Assembly: GCA_964613665.1 (NCBI GenBank)
Contig: CAZTIG010000013.1
Coordinates: forward strand, 1 to 64,000
DNA from: CAZQFV01 sp964613665
GTDB taxonomy: Bacteria > Chloroflexota > Chloroflexia > DTKN01
Reading direction: 5' to 3'
Length of the DNA: 64,000 nt
Numbering within the stretch: the stretch's first letter is position 1; each line of letters opens with the position of its first letter. Of the stretch, positions 1-6,849 are shown piece after piece. The notes below the pieces were generated by a model. The model saw only the letters and a list, made by a program, of their open reading frames with translations, did not search any database and had not been told where the DNA came from. A program made the position numbers and the translations under genes.

Positions 1-366
1 GAACTTGAGCTGGGTGAGGGGGTCGGGCGGTGGGCGGCGGGCCTTGCGGCCGAAGTAGCTGCCCTCTTGCTCCTCTTTCGGCGCCAGCTCGCTGATGCGC
101 CGGAGCAGCCCTGTATCCGCCGGGGGCGTGGCCGGCGCGGGGCTCGTGGTGGTACGCTCGGTGGGCGATTGCCCGCCTATGCGGCCGAGGAGCCCGCCCT
201 CGGTCGCCGGGGTGGAGGGAGCGGCCGGCCGGGGTTGTGGGGACCCGACCGGCGGGGCCGGCGCCGGCGTGGTGCCCTTCTCGGGCTGTGCCAGCCGGCG
301 GGTCAGGCCGCCTTCCTCTTCGGTTGGCTTGGGGACGCCGGTCCCCAGGCGCTTCAGCAGGGGCAT
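1..366 (-). CDS. Partial hypothetical protein with Pro-rich, low-complexity N-terminus (runs off the window)
   Basis: This minus-strand frame is open from an ATG at 366 to the window edge and gives 122 residues. It begins MPLLKRLGTG and ends PPPDPLTQLKF. Most of it is Pro/Thr/Ala/Gly-rich and looks disordered. The short motif GGLTRRL recurs as GGLLGRI and TGLLRRI, near residues 19-25, 57-63 and 85-91. The last residues look like the start of a folded domain. Chloroflexota CpaF-type secretion ATPases have such a disordered head before a folded domain, but that identity is only a guess. An extended -10 (TGGTATAAT) lies about 130 bp upstream. The gene follows ribBA in the same direction. Confidence 0.65.
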   Translation of the reverse strand, partial: MPLLKRLGTGVPKPTEEEGGLTRRLAQPEKGTTPAPAPPVGSPQPRPAAPSTPATEGGLLGRIGGQSPTERTTTSPAPATPPADTGLLRRISELAPKEEQEGSYFGRKARRPPPDPLTQLKF

Positions 367-498
367 CGGTCTGGCCTGCCGCGAGCGGCGGCGAGCTGTG
401 AGACTTCCGGTACAGAGGGAGACGGCGCCCCGGGCATTTCCCTCGTGCTGCTGTGACCTGGATCATGCTGCGGCCCGGAGGAGCTTGCCTCCAGGGCC

Positions 499-504
499 AT
501 TATA
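499..504 (-). promoter_or_regulatory. Extended -10 promoter for the partial minus-strand gene
   Basis: On the minus strand TGGTATAAT gives a perfect -10 with the extended TGn motif. No good -35 is found 16-18 bp upstream. It lies just after the ribBA stop, so the gene at 1-366 probably has its own promoter in addition to any read-through. Confidence 0.45.
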
Positions 505-530
505 CCATGAGAGCGAGCTTTTGACATGGC

Positions 531-1733
531 TCAGATATCGAGGAGATGCCCCAGCTTTTCCTTCTTCGCCCGCAGGTATTCGCGGTTGGCCGGGGTCGGC
601 GGGATCTCCAGCGGCACCCGCTCCACGACCTCCAGGCCGTGGCCGCGCAGGCCGATGATCTTGCGCGGGTTGTTGGTCAGCAGGCGGATCTGGCACACGC
701 CGACGTCGCACAGGATCTGCGCGCCGATGCCATAGTCGCGCAGGTCGGCGGGGAATCCCAGGCGCTCGTTGGCCTCGACGGTGTCGAGGCCCTGGTCCTG
801 CAGCTCATAGGCGCGCAGCTTGTTCAGCAGGCCGATGCCGCGGCCTTCCTGGCGCATGTAGAGCAGCACCCCGCGCCCCTCGCGGGCGATGGCCTGCATG
901 GCCGCGTGGAGCTGCTCACCGCAGTCGCAGCGCTGCGAGCCCAGGGCATCGCCGGTGAGGCATTCGGAGTGCACCCGCACCAGCACCGGCTCGTCCGGCC
1001 GGAATGAATCGCCCATCACCAGGGCCACGTGATGCTCCCCGTTGATGGTGTTCTCGTAGGCGATAGCCACGAACTGGCCGTAGCAGGTCGGGAACTCGGC
1101 CCTGGCGACGCGGCGCACCAGCTTCTCGTGGCGGCGGCGGTACTCGATCAGCTGCGCCACGCTGATGATCCGCAGGTCGAGCTGCTCGGCTATGCGCTCC
1201 AGGCTGGGCAGGCGGGCCATCGTGCCATCCTCGTCCATGATCTCGCAGATGACCGCGGCCGGGTAGAGGCCGGCCAGGCGAGCCAGGTCCACCGACGCCT
1301 CTGTCTGTCCGGCCCGCACCAGCACGCCACCCTCCTTCACCCGCAGGGGGAAGGTATGCCCGGGCATCACCAGGTCATCGGGCCGGCTCCGCGGGTCCAG
1401 CAGCACCTGGATGGTGCGGGCGCGGTCGTAGGCCGAGATGCCCGTGGTGACGCCCTCGCGCGCTTCGACGGAGACGGTGAAGGCGGTGCCGAAGCGGGAG
1501 CGGTTGTCGGCGACCATCATCGGGATGCGCAGTTCGTCCAGCCGCCGGCCGTCCATCGGCACGCAGATCAGGCCGCGGCCGTGCCGGGCCATCAGGTTGA
1601 TCGCCTCCGGGGTGACCTTTTCGGCGGCCAGGCACAGGTCGCCCTCGTTCTCGCGGTCCTCGTCGTCGATGATGATGACGAGCCTGCCGGCGCGATAGTC
1701 GGCGATCGCTTCTTCAATGCTTGACAAAGGCAT
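531..1733 (-). CDS. ribBA: Bifunctional 3,4-dihydroxy-2-butanone 4-phosphate synthase / GTP cyclohydrolase II
   Basis: This cytoplasmic fusion enzyme (400 aa) supplies both precursors of riboflavin. The N-terminal RibB domain (about 1-205) makes the four-carbon unit from ribulose 5-phosphate and shows the acidic motif DDEDRENEGD at 23-32. The C-terminal RibA domain (about 206-400) opens GTP. It shows the zinc ligands C258, C269 and C271 in HSEC...CDC and the GTP-binding RQEGRGIGL. Length and domain order are standard. It is the last rib gene of an operon that starts at ribD and is controlled by the FMN riboswitch at 3628-3752. No ribH follows it in this window. Confidence 0.97.
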   Translation of the reverse strand: MPLSSIEEAIADYRAGRLVIIIDDEDRENEGDLCLAAEKVTPEAINLMARHGRGLICVPMDGRRLDELRIPMMVADNRSRFGTAFTVSVEAREGVTTGISAYDRARTIQVLLDPRSRPDDLVMPGHTFPLRVKEGGVLVRAGQTEASVDLARLAGLYPAAVICEIMDEDGTMARLPSLERIAEQLDLRIISVAQLIEYRRRHEKLVRRVARAEFPTCYGQFVAIAYENTINGEHHVALVMGDSFRPDEPVLVRVHSECLTGDALGSQRCDCGEQLHAAMQAIAREGRGVLLYMRQEGRGIGLLNKLRAYELQDQGLDTVEANERLGFPADLRDYGIGAQILCDVGVCQIRLLTNNPRKIIGLRGHGLEVVERVPLEIPPTPANREYLRAKKEKLGHLLDI

Positions 1734-1774
1734 CTTCTTCCTCCATACTGCCCAGCCGGTGGGCCAAAACGGTC

Positions 1775-1798
1775 AAACGTTGGAGCGTTCGAACGTTT
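1775..1798. promoter_or_regulatory. Small inverted repeat between ribE and ribBA
   Basis: AAACGTT and AACGTTT form a 7-bp stem around a 10-nt loop in the 71-nt gap between ribE and ribBA. This is the only sizeable gap inside the operon. The stem could be an mRNA-processing or protein-binding site. It has no T-run, so it is not a convincing terminator. Confidence 0.3.
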
Positions 1799-1804
1799 CA
1801 ACAT

Positions 1805-2440
1805 CTATCCAAACCCATGTTCCGCCAGGGATTGCCAGTCGACCGCCCCGGCCTCTCCGCCCCGCAGCAGTCGCTCCACGTACTTGGCCACGATGTCCAC
1901 CTCCAGGTTGACCGGGGCGCCAACGGGCTGCTGCGGCAGGGTGATGTGGGCCTGGGTGTGCGGGATCAGGGAGACGGCGAAGCGCTGCCCTTCCACTCGG
2001 GCCACGGTCAGGCTGGCCCCATCCACGGCGACAAAGGCCCGCGGGACGACGTAGCGCATGACCTCCGAGGGAGCCGAGACCTCCACCCAGAGGGCGTTGC
2101 CCTCTGTCCGGCGGGCGGCCACCCGGCCCACGCCGTCGGTGTGTCCCTGGACCAGGTGGCCGCCCAGCCGGGTCGAGGGCAGCACGGCGCGCTCCAGGTT
2201 GACCGGGCTGCCGGGGCGCAGTTGGCCCAGGTTGCTCTGGCGGAAGGTCTGCGGCATGACGTCCACGACGAAGGAGCGGGCAGCGATGCCCGTCACCGTC
2301 AGGCAGACCCCGTTGACGGCGATAGAGTCGCCCGGGCGCGTTCCCTCCAGGACGGTGCCGGCGGCGATCACCAGCCGGCCGGCCGCGCCGGTCTGCACCT
2401 GCTGGACGACGCCGATCTCCTCGATCAGGCCGGTGAACAC
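1805..2440 (-). CDS. ribE: Riboflavin synthase alpha subunit
   Basis: It dismutates two 6,7-dimethyl-8-ribityllumazine molecules into riboflavin and the pyrimidinedione precursor, in the cytoplasm as a trimer. The 211-aa protein begins with the hallmark MFTGLIEEIG. It contains two tandem lumazine-binding barrels, about 1-97 and 98-195; the second is marked by GHLVQGHTDGVG at its start. Length is typical. It starts one base after the ribD stop, so the two are translationally linked. Confidence 0.96.
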   Translation of the reverse strand: MFTGLIEEIGVVQQVQTGAAGRLVIAAGTVLEGTRPGDSIAVNGVCLTVTGIAARSFVVDVMPQTFRQSNLGQLRPGSPVNLERAVLPSTRLGGHLVQGHTDGVGRVAARRTEGNALWVEVSAPSEVMRYVVPRAFVAVDGASLTVARVEGQRFAVSLIPHTQAHITLPQQPVGAPVNLEVDIVAKYVERLLRGGEAGAVDWQSLAEHGFG

Positions 2441-2441
2441 C

Positions 2442-3560
2442 CTAGCCTCCTCGGCGCGGGTAGCCGCTGACCAACAGGTCCTCGCCTACCTTTTCCACCC
2501 GCACCCGCTCCAGGCGGGTTGCCTCTTGCAGGTGGGCGAAGCCCGTTCCGCCGACGGCGCCGGGGGCCTCGTGCCCGCCGATGATGAGTGGGGCAAGCAG
2601 GGCCAGCACCTTGTCTACCAGGCCGGCGCGGAAAAAGGATCCCAGCACGATGCCGCCCCCTTCGACCAGCAGGCTGGTCACCTCGCGCCGGCCCAGCTCG
2701 GCCAAGAGTGCCGCCAGGTCCACGCGCCCCTGGCCGTCGGCGGGAAGGATGAGCACCTCGACGCCGCGCGCGGACAGGGCAGCGCGCCGCGGGGCGGGGA
2801 AGGCCGCCGTGGCGGCGACGAGCGTTTTGCCGGGGAGGGTGGGGTCAAAGACGTGCGCCTTGAGTGGCACCCGTCCTCGGCTGTCGAGGACGACCCGCAG
2901 GGGGTGGTGGACCTCGCGGCCGGGCCGGCGCGTGGTCAGGAGCGGGTCGTCGGCCAGGATGGTATCGGTGCCCACCAGGATGGCGTCGACGGCGTCGCGC
3001 AGCTCGTGGGCCCACTGGCGGGCGGGCGGGCCGCTGATCCAGCGCGATTCTCCGCTGCGGGTGGCGATCTTGCCGTCGAGGCTGGCGGCGTACTTGGCGA
3101 TGACAAAGGGCCGGCCGGCGGTGATGTAGGTGATGAAAGCCTCGTTCAGGTCGCGGGCCTCCTGCTCGCACTCGCCGACAAAGGTGCGGATGCCGGACTC
3201 CTCCAGGCGGGCGCGGCCCTGGCCGTTGACGCGCGGGTTGGGGTCGAGCATGGCCATGTGCACCGCGGCGATGCCGGCCGCGATGAGGGCCTCGGTGCAG
3301 GGCGGGGTGCGGCCGTGATGGCTGCACGGCTCCAGGTTGACGTAGAGGGTGGCGCCGCGGGCCAGCGCGCCGGCCGCCTGCAAGGCGTGGACCTCGGCGT
3401 GGGGCGTGCCGGCGCTCTGGTGATAGCCCTGGCCGACGACGTGGCCGTCGCGGACGATCACTGCCCCGACCAGCGGGTTGGGACTGGTGCGACCGCGGGC
3501 CCGGGCGGCCAGCGCCAGCGCCTGCTCCATGTAGCGGCGGTGCGGCGACTGCTCGGTCAT
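2442..3560 (-). CDS. ribD: Bifunctional diaminohydroxyphosphoribosylaminopyrimidine deaminase / 5-amino-6-(5-phosphoribosylamino)uracil reductase
   Basis: It carries out the second and third steps of riboflavin synthesis. The N-terminal deaminase (about 1-145) has the zinc site H54-A-E56 and C79/C88 in EPCSHHGRTPPC. The C-terminal reductase (about 150-372) has the NADPH-binding start PFVIAKYAASLDGKIA and the DSRG and VEGGG segments of the RibD_C family. The 372-aa length is usual. It is the first gene of the operon. Its ATG lies 7 nt after a hairpin that probably works as the expression platform of the FMN riboswitch. Confidence 0.96.
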   Translation of the reverse strand: MTEQSPHRRYMEQALALAARARGRTSPNPLVGAVIVRDGHVVGQGYHQSAGTPHAEVHALQAAGALARGATLYVNLEPCSHHGRTPPCTEALIAAGIAAVHMAMLDPNPRVNGQGRARLEESGIRTFVGECEQEARDLNEAFITYITAGRPFVIAKYAASLDGKIATRSGESRWISGPPARQWAHELRDAVDAILVGTDTILADDPLLTTRRPGREVHHPLRVVLDSRGRVPLKAHVFDPTLPGKTLVAATAAFPAPRRAALSARGVEVLILPADGQGRVDLAALLAELGRREVTSLLVEGGGIVLGSFFRAGLVDKVLALLAPLIIGGHEAPGAVGGTGFAHLQEATRLERVRVEKVGEDLLVSGYPRRGG

Positions 3561-3567
3561 GACAACA

Positions 3568-3589
3568 CCCCGAAGGCGTCCCTTCGGGG
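3568..3589 (-). promoter_or_regulatory. Expression-platform hairpin masking the ribD ribosome-binding site
   Basis: On the minus strand CCCCGAAGG, loop GACG, then CCTTCGGGG form a perfect 9-bp stem. The GGGG end is the only Shine-Dalgarno-like sequence, 7 nt before the ribD ATG. There is no U-run, so translational control is more likely than termination. The 5' arm is also perfectly complementary to the first strand of riboswitch helix P1 (3744-3752), which allows a mutually exclusive fold. Confidence 0.65.
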
Positions 3590-3627
3590 CGGGCTGGGCC
3601 GGCGGTCTCTGCTGCCAGCGGCCACGG

Positions 3628-3752
3628 CCTTCTCCTGTCCGGACTGTACCGTCGGCCCCGGAATCGCACCGGGTCTGCCTGTAGCGGCTCGCGGGCTTTC
3701 ACCGCCGGTCGGGAGTAGGCTTCCGCCGGGAAGCCGCACCCTGCCCCGAAGG
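3628..3752 (-). promoter_or_regulatory. FMN riboswitch (RFN element)
   Basis: The minus strand carries the conserved FMN aptamer in order. It opens CCTTCGGGGCAGGGTG, then TTCCCG..., then CCCGACCGGCGGTGA with AGCCCGCGAGC. Next come the GGTGCGATTCC and CCGACGGT segments, ACAGTCCGGA, and the closing GGAGAAGG. The last pairs with the first bases to form P1. It sits in the roughly 200-nt leader of ribD and should shut off ribD-ribE-ribBA when FMN is abundant. Confidence 0.96.
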
Positions 3753-3774
3753 CCGGTATCGATTGCGCAGACCC

Positions 3775-3803
3775 AGGATACACCGGGGGGCCGGCTTTGT
3801 CAA
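3775..3803 (-). promoter_or_regulatory. Sigma-70-type promoter of the rib operon
   Basis: The minus strand reads TTGACA, 17 bp, TATCCT. Start of transcription falls near 3768, just before the riboswitch. It is divergent from the promoter at 3825-3853. Confidence 0.75.
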
Positions 3804-3824
3804 GTGGGGTTGCCCTGGATGGTT

Positions 3825-3853
3825 TTGACAAAGCCCTGGACTTGTGCTACTAT
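3825..3853 (+). promoter_or_regulatory. Sigma-70-type promoter for the zinc-ribbon gene
   Basis: TTGACA (3825-3830), 17-bp spacer, TACTAT (3848-3853). The leader to the ATG at 3961 is about 100 nt. Confidence 0.7.
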
Positions 3854-3960
3854 CCTGCCAGGTGTGGGCCGGGATTGCTCCGCACATTGTTCTCCGGCAG
3901 GGTCCCCAGGCAGGACCTTGACGATCCTGGTGGAGTCGGAGCGAGCCGGCCGGGGGTGCC

Positions 3961-4719
3961 ATGCCAGAAGACCGTTGCCCGACCTGTGGGGCCCTCCTGC
4001 GCAGTCCGGCCGGCCCCTGCCCGTTCTGTGCCGAGGCCCAGCGCATACTCCGGCAGCTCACGGAGGCGGAGTCCGTGCGGCTCTGCACGCACTGCGGAGC
4101 CATCCTCCAGGACGACGAGGAGGACGTGTGCCGCGCCTGCCGCCTCAAGGAGAAGGCCGCCCCTGTCTGGCGGCGCGACGATCGCATCGCCGCGTGGATC
4201 CGCGAGCGCTTCGTCGAACCGGGAGCAGGCTCCGAGGCCATCGTCTGCCCGCACTGTCGGCAGGCCGTCCCGCTGACCTTCAAGTACTGCCCGCACTGTG
4301 GGCGGCCACTCGCCCTTGCTCCGACCGAGACACCGGTCACAGAAGCCATCCCGGCAGCGGTGCCGGAGAAAACGGCCGCCGAGGAGGCCGTTTCCGCACC
4401 ATCCGAAGCCGAGATTGAGGTCTCTAGACCGCCGGAGCGGTCGATTTCGGCGGAGCCAGCGCCAGAGCCATTCTGGCAACAGGCTCGGAAGTGGCTGAGC
4501 GATCAATTTCGACCGGCCCGACCCTCTGTGGAAGAGCAGCGTACCCCGTTCTGGCAGCAGGTTGGCGGGTTCCTCCGCAGCCTGTTCCGGCTGAAGGCGG
4601 AGGAGCGGCGTGCCAACACGCTGCTGCTGGTCCTTCTGGCGGTGCTGCTACTGGGACTGGTGGCAGTGGCCTTGTTCTGGCTCTCGATGCTGCGTTCCGG
4701 CACGGTCATTTTGCGCTAG
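3961..4719 (+). CDS. Multi-zinc-ribbon protein with a C-terminal membrane anchor
   Basis: The 252-aa protein begins MPEDRCPTCG. Three CxxC-pair zinc ribbons follow in the first 120 residues: CPTC/CPFC, CTHC/CRAC and CPHC/CPHC. An acidic, Pro/Ala/Glu-rich linker follows, with two similar Trp-containing segments, EPFWQQARKWLSDQF and TPFWQQVGGFLRSLF. The end is one hydrophobic helix (LLLVLLAVLLLGLVAVALFW), so it is likely a tail-anchored protein with its ribbons in the cytoplasm. The family function is not known to me. A TPR gene follows 13 bp downstream and may encode a partner. Confidence 0.85.
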   Translation: MPEDRCPTCGALLRSPAGPCPFCAEAQRILRQLTEAESVRLCTHCGAILQDDEEDVCRACRLKEKAAPVWRRDDRIAAWIRERFVEPGAGSEAIVCPHCRQAVPLTFKYCPHCGRPLALAPTETPVTEAIPAAVPEKTAAEEAVSAPSEAEIEVSRPPERSISAEPAPEPFWQQARKWLSDQFRPARPSVEEQRTPFWQQVGGFLRSLFRLKAEERRANTLLLVLLAVLLLGLVAVALFWLSMLRSGTVILR

Positions 4720-4732
4720 GGCGGAGCCTGGA

Positions 4733-5932
4733 TTGGACGACTATCGACGCCCCGAAGCGAGCGAGCATTATGAGCGAGCCATGGCCCTCGAGCGGATCGG
4801 CCGCATCGACGAGGCCCTGGCCGAGTACCGCCGGGCCGTGGACCTCGACCCGGGGTTCGCCGCGGCCTACGAGGCGCTGGGCTACCATTACCAGCGGCGC
4901 GGCCTGCTGATGAAGGCCCTCGACGCCTTCGAGACGGTGGCCCGCCTGGAAGGGGGCTATACGGCCCACTTCAACGAGGGGTACATCCTGGTCGAGCTGG
5001 AGCGCTACGACGAGGCGCTGGAGGCGTTCCAGCGCTGCCTGGCGGAGATACCCGAGGATCCCTCTGCTCTGTACGAGATCGCCTACGTCTCGTACGTCCA
5101 GCGGCGGCTGCCGCAGGCCCTGGAGGCCCTGCGCATCCCGCAGCAGGCTTATGAAGCGGACTGGCGGGTGCACAACCTGGCGGCAGCCTGCAGCATCGGC
5201 CTGGAGCGGTGGGCCGAGGCCGAGGCCAGCTACCAGCGGGCATTGGAAGTGGCCTCTGCAGCCGACGAGGTGGAGGAAGCCCGGGCCGGGCTCCTGATCG
5301 CCCAGCGGTACCAGGAGTTCCCTGCGGGCACGCCACTGGGGTTCAAGGAGCGGGTCTATGCCGATGGCGGCGCGGTCGCCCTGGGGACGGCGGGGGACGA
5401 TGGCCTGGTGATCCTACCCCGTGCCGACCTGACCCCGGAAGCCATCGCCGTGACCTTGCGGCGGCTGGTGCGGCTGGAGCGTGCGCTCGACATCGGCCTG
5501 ACGGCGGTGGTAGCGGTGGACCGGGCCTCGGTTGCGCTGGCGGCGGTTCTGGCACAGATGCTGCGCGTGCCGCGCCGGCAGCTCTCGCAACTGGCCCCCG
5601 GGGACCGCGCCCTGGTCGTGCTCCTGGTGGGCCAGCAGGCCGAGTTCCTGCAGGTGGCCCTGGAGCAGGCCCCGCCGGGGACCCTTTCCTTCGTTCACGC
5701 CCTGGGCTGGTATGGGGAGCAGGACTTCCTGCCGGACTTGGTGGGCGTGCCGCTGCCCGATGGCTCGGTCGGCGCGGCGGGGCCGGCCGGCGACGGCCCG
5801 CAGGATCAGCAGGCCTTCCTGGAGGCCCTGCTATCCGCCAGCTCCGTGGTCGCCGACGAAGCGAACAGCAAGGCCCAGCTCCGCTACTACACCGTGGAGC
5901 ATCGCCGCCTGCGCTGGCTGGCCAGGCCCTAG
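4733..5932 (+). CDS. TPR-repeat protein with an unassigned C-terminal domain
   Basis: I place the start at TTG 4733, six bases after GGAG, because the first TPR helix (ASEHYERAMALERIGRIDEALAEY) needs residues upstream of the next in-frame ATG at 4781. This gives 399 aa. Residues about 1-175 form four to five TPRs, for example HYERAMALERIGRIDEALAEY and AHFNEGYILVELERYDEALEAF. They end in the segment WAEAEASYQRALE. The remaining part has alpha/beta character with short hydrophobic strands (ALVVLLVG) and I cannot assign it. TPRs usually mediate protein contacts. The gene follows the zinc-ribbon protein and is probably co-transcribed with it. Confidence 0.8.
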   Translation: MDDYRRPEASEHYERAMALERIGRIDEALAEYRRAVDLDPGFAAAYEALGYHYQRRGLLMKALDAFETVARLEGGYTAHFNEGYILVELERYDEALEAFQRCLAEIPEDPSALYEIAYVSYVQRRLPQALEALRIPQQAYEADWRVHNLAAACSIGLERWAEAEASYQRALEVASAADEVEEARAGLLIAQRYQEFPAGTPLGFKERVYADGGAVALGTAGDDGLVILPRADLTPEAIAVTLRRLVRLERALDIGLTAVVAVDRASVALAAVLAQMLRVPRRQLSQLAPGDRALVVLLVGQQAEFLQVALEQAPPGTLSFVHALGWYGEQDFLPDLVGVPLPDGSVGAAGPAGDGPQDQQAFLEALLSASSVVADEANSKAQLRYYTVEHRRLRWLARP

Positions 5933-5937
5933 CCTCC

Positions 5938-5966
5938 TTTACAGCGGTCCGCAGATCGGGTACAAT
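5938..5966 (+). promoter_or_regulatory. Strong sigma-70-type promoter
   Basis: TTTACA (5938-5943), exactly 17 bp, TACAAT (5961-5966). It begins 6 bp after the TPR stop codon. It drives either the 6150 gene with a leader of about 175 nt or a separate small RNA. Confidence 0.7.
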
Positions 5967-5972
5967 GCCCTC

Positions 5973-6149
5973 CGTGGGAACTTGCCGGGGGCGCGGACGT
6001 ACAAAGAACGTGGCTGTTGAACCCGGAAGCCACGAAGCAGGGGCCTGACCTGAGACAGGGGCAGGGACTCTTTCAGATTCGTTGGCTTCTTGTTGATGAG
6101 TCGTTACCCGGGAATCCAGAATCCCTAGTTGCAGCCAAGGAGGAGGACC
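5973..6149 (+). ncRNA. Candidate structured leader or small RNA
   Basis: These 177 bases follow a near-consensus promoter and contain no credible reading frame. GTGGCT (about 6011-6016) can pair with AGCCAC (about 6029-6034), closing a GTTGAACCCGGA loop. GCCCT near the promoter can pair with AGGGGC just after that hairpin. Layout and size are compatible with a 6S-like RNA. I cannot fold or align it here, so this is only a candidate. Confidence 0.3.
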
Positions 6150-6791
6150 ATGACCGATTTTCGCGAGCGGATCTTGAAGCCGGACGAGGAAAGCTGGCTG
6201 AAGAAGATCGCCAGGCGCATCCCGGGCTACGGTGGCTACCTGGACAAGGAGATGCGCCGTGACGCCGACAAGCTCCTGCGCATGTTCATCGCCGACCAAC
6301 TGCAGCAGCAGAACAAGCGCCTCACCGAGGCCCAGGCGGAGCTGCTCAGCGCGCCCGGCGGCCTGGACCTGATGGACGACGTGGACCGGGTGCAGAAGAA
6401 GCTGCAGCTGCTCATCGACCGCCTGCGCACGGCCATCTACGGCTACGCCGGCTGGTTCGATTCGATCACCATCCGCGAGAACGAGCTCAACGCCCTGTAC
6501 GACTATGACGCCACCCTCATGGAGGGCGTGGACCAGGTGCAGGCCCAGGTGCAGGCGTTCGTCCACGCCGCGGCCGGGGATGGCGACCTCAAGGCCACGC
6601 TGGCCGCGCTGCGCGGGACGTTGGGCGAGCTGCACGAGAAGGTGGATCGCCGCAAGGACGTGCTCACGGGCGCGGTGCCGCCGGTAGCGCCGGTGGCGCC
6701 GGTGGCTCCGGTCGCCGAGCAGGCTGCGCCGCCGGCCCCGACCTCGGAGGAGGTGCCGCCGGTGGCCCCCGACCTCGGGGTGCAGGGGTAA
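6150..6791 (+). CDS. Conserved hypothetical protein, partner of the SPFH gene
   Basis: The start at 6150 follows AAGGAGGAGGACC and gives 213 aa. The body (1-165) is charged and helical. It opens MTDFRERILKPDEESW and contains heptad-like stretches such as DDVDRVQKKLQLLIDRL, suggesting coiled coils. No signal peptide or membrane segment is present. The tail is a low-complexity PVAPVAPVAPVA run. The gene precedes the SPFH-SHOCT gene by 58 bp in the same direction, an arrangement that suggests a shared function, perhaps scaffolding. I do not recognise a named family. Confidence 0.8.
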   Translation: MTDFRERILKPDEESWLKKIARRIPGYGGYLDKEMRRDADKLLRMFIADQLQQQNKRLTEAQAELLSAPGGLDLMDDVDRVQKKLQLLIDRLRTAIYGYAGWFDSITIRENELNALYDYDATLMEGVDQVQAQVQAFVHAAAGDGDLKATLAALRGTLGELHEKVDRRKDVLTGAVPPVAPVAPVAPVAEQAAPPAPTSEEVPPVAPDLGVQG

Positions 6792-6849
6792 TAGGGGCTG
6801 TCGGCTGCCGGAGGCAGTCGAGCCAACGAGTGCATGAGGAGGAACGATC

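Noticed and set aside
3568..3589. Reading the hairpin before ribD as an intrinsic terminator
   Set aside because: No run of T follows it on the minus strand, and its arm covers the only ribosome-site-like bases, so translational control fits better.
2058..4418. 786-aa plus-strand frame opposite the rib genes
   Set aside because: It runs antisense to ribE and ribD and through the riboswitch, and shows no domain.
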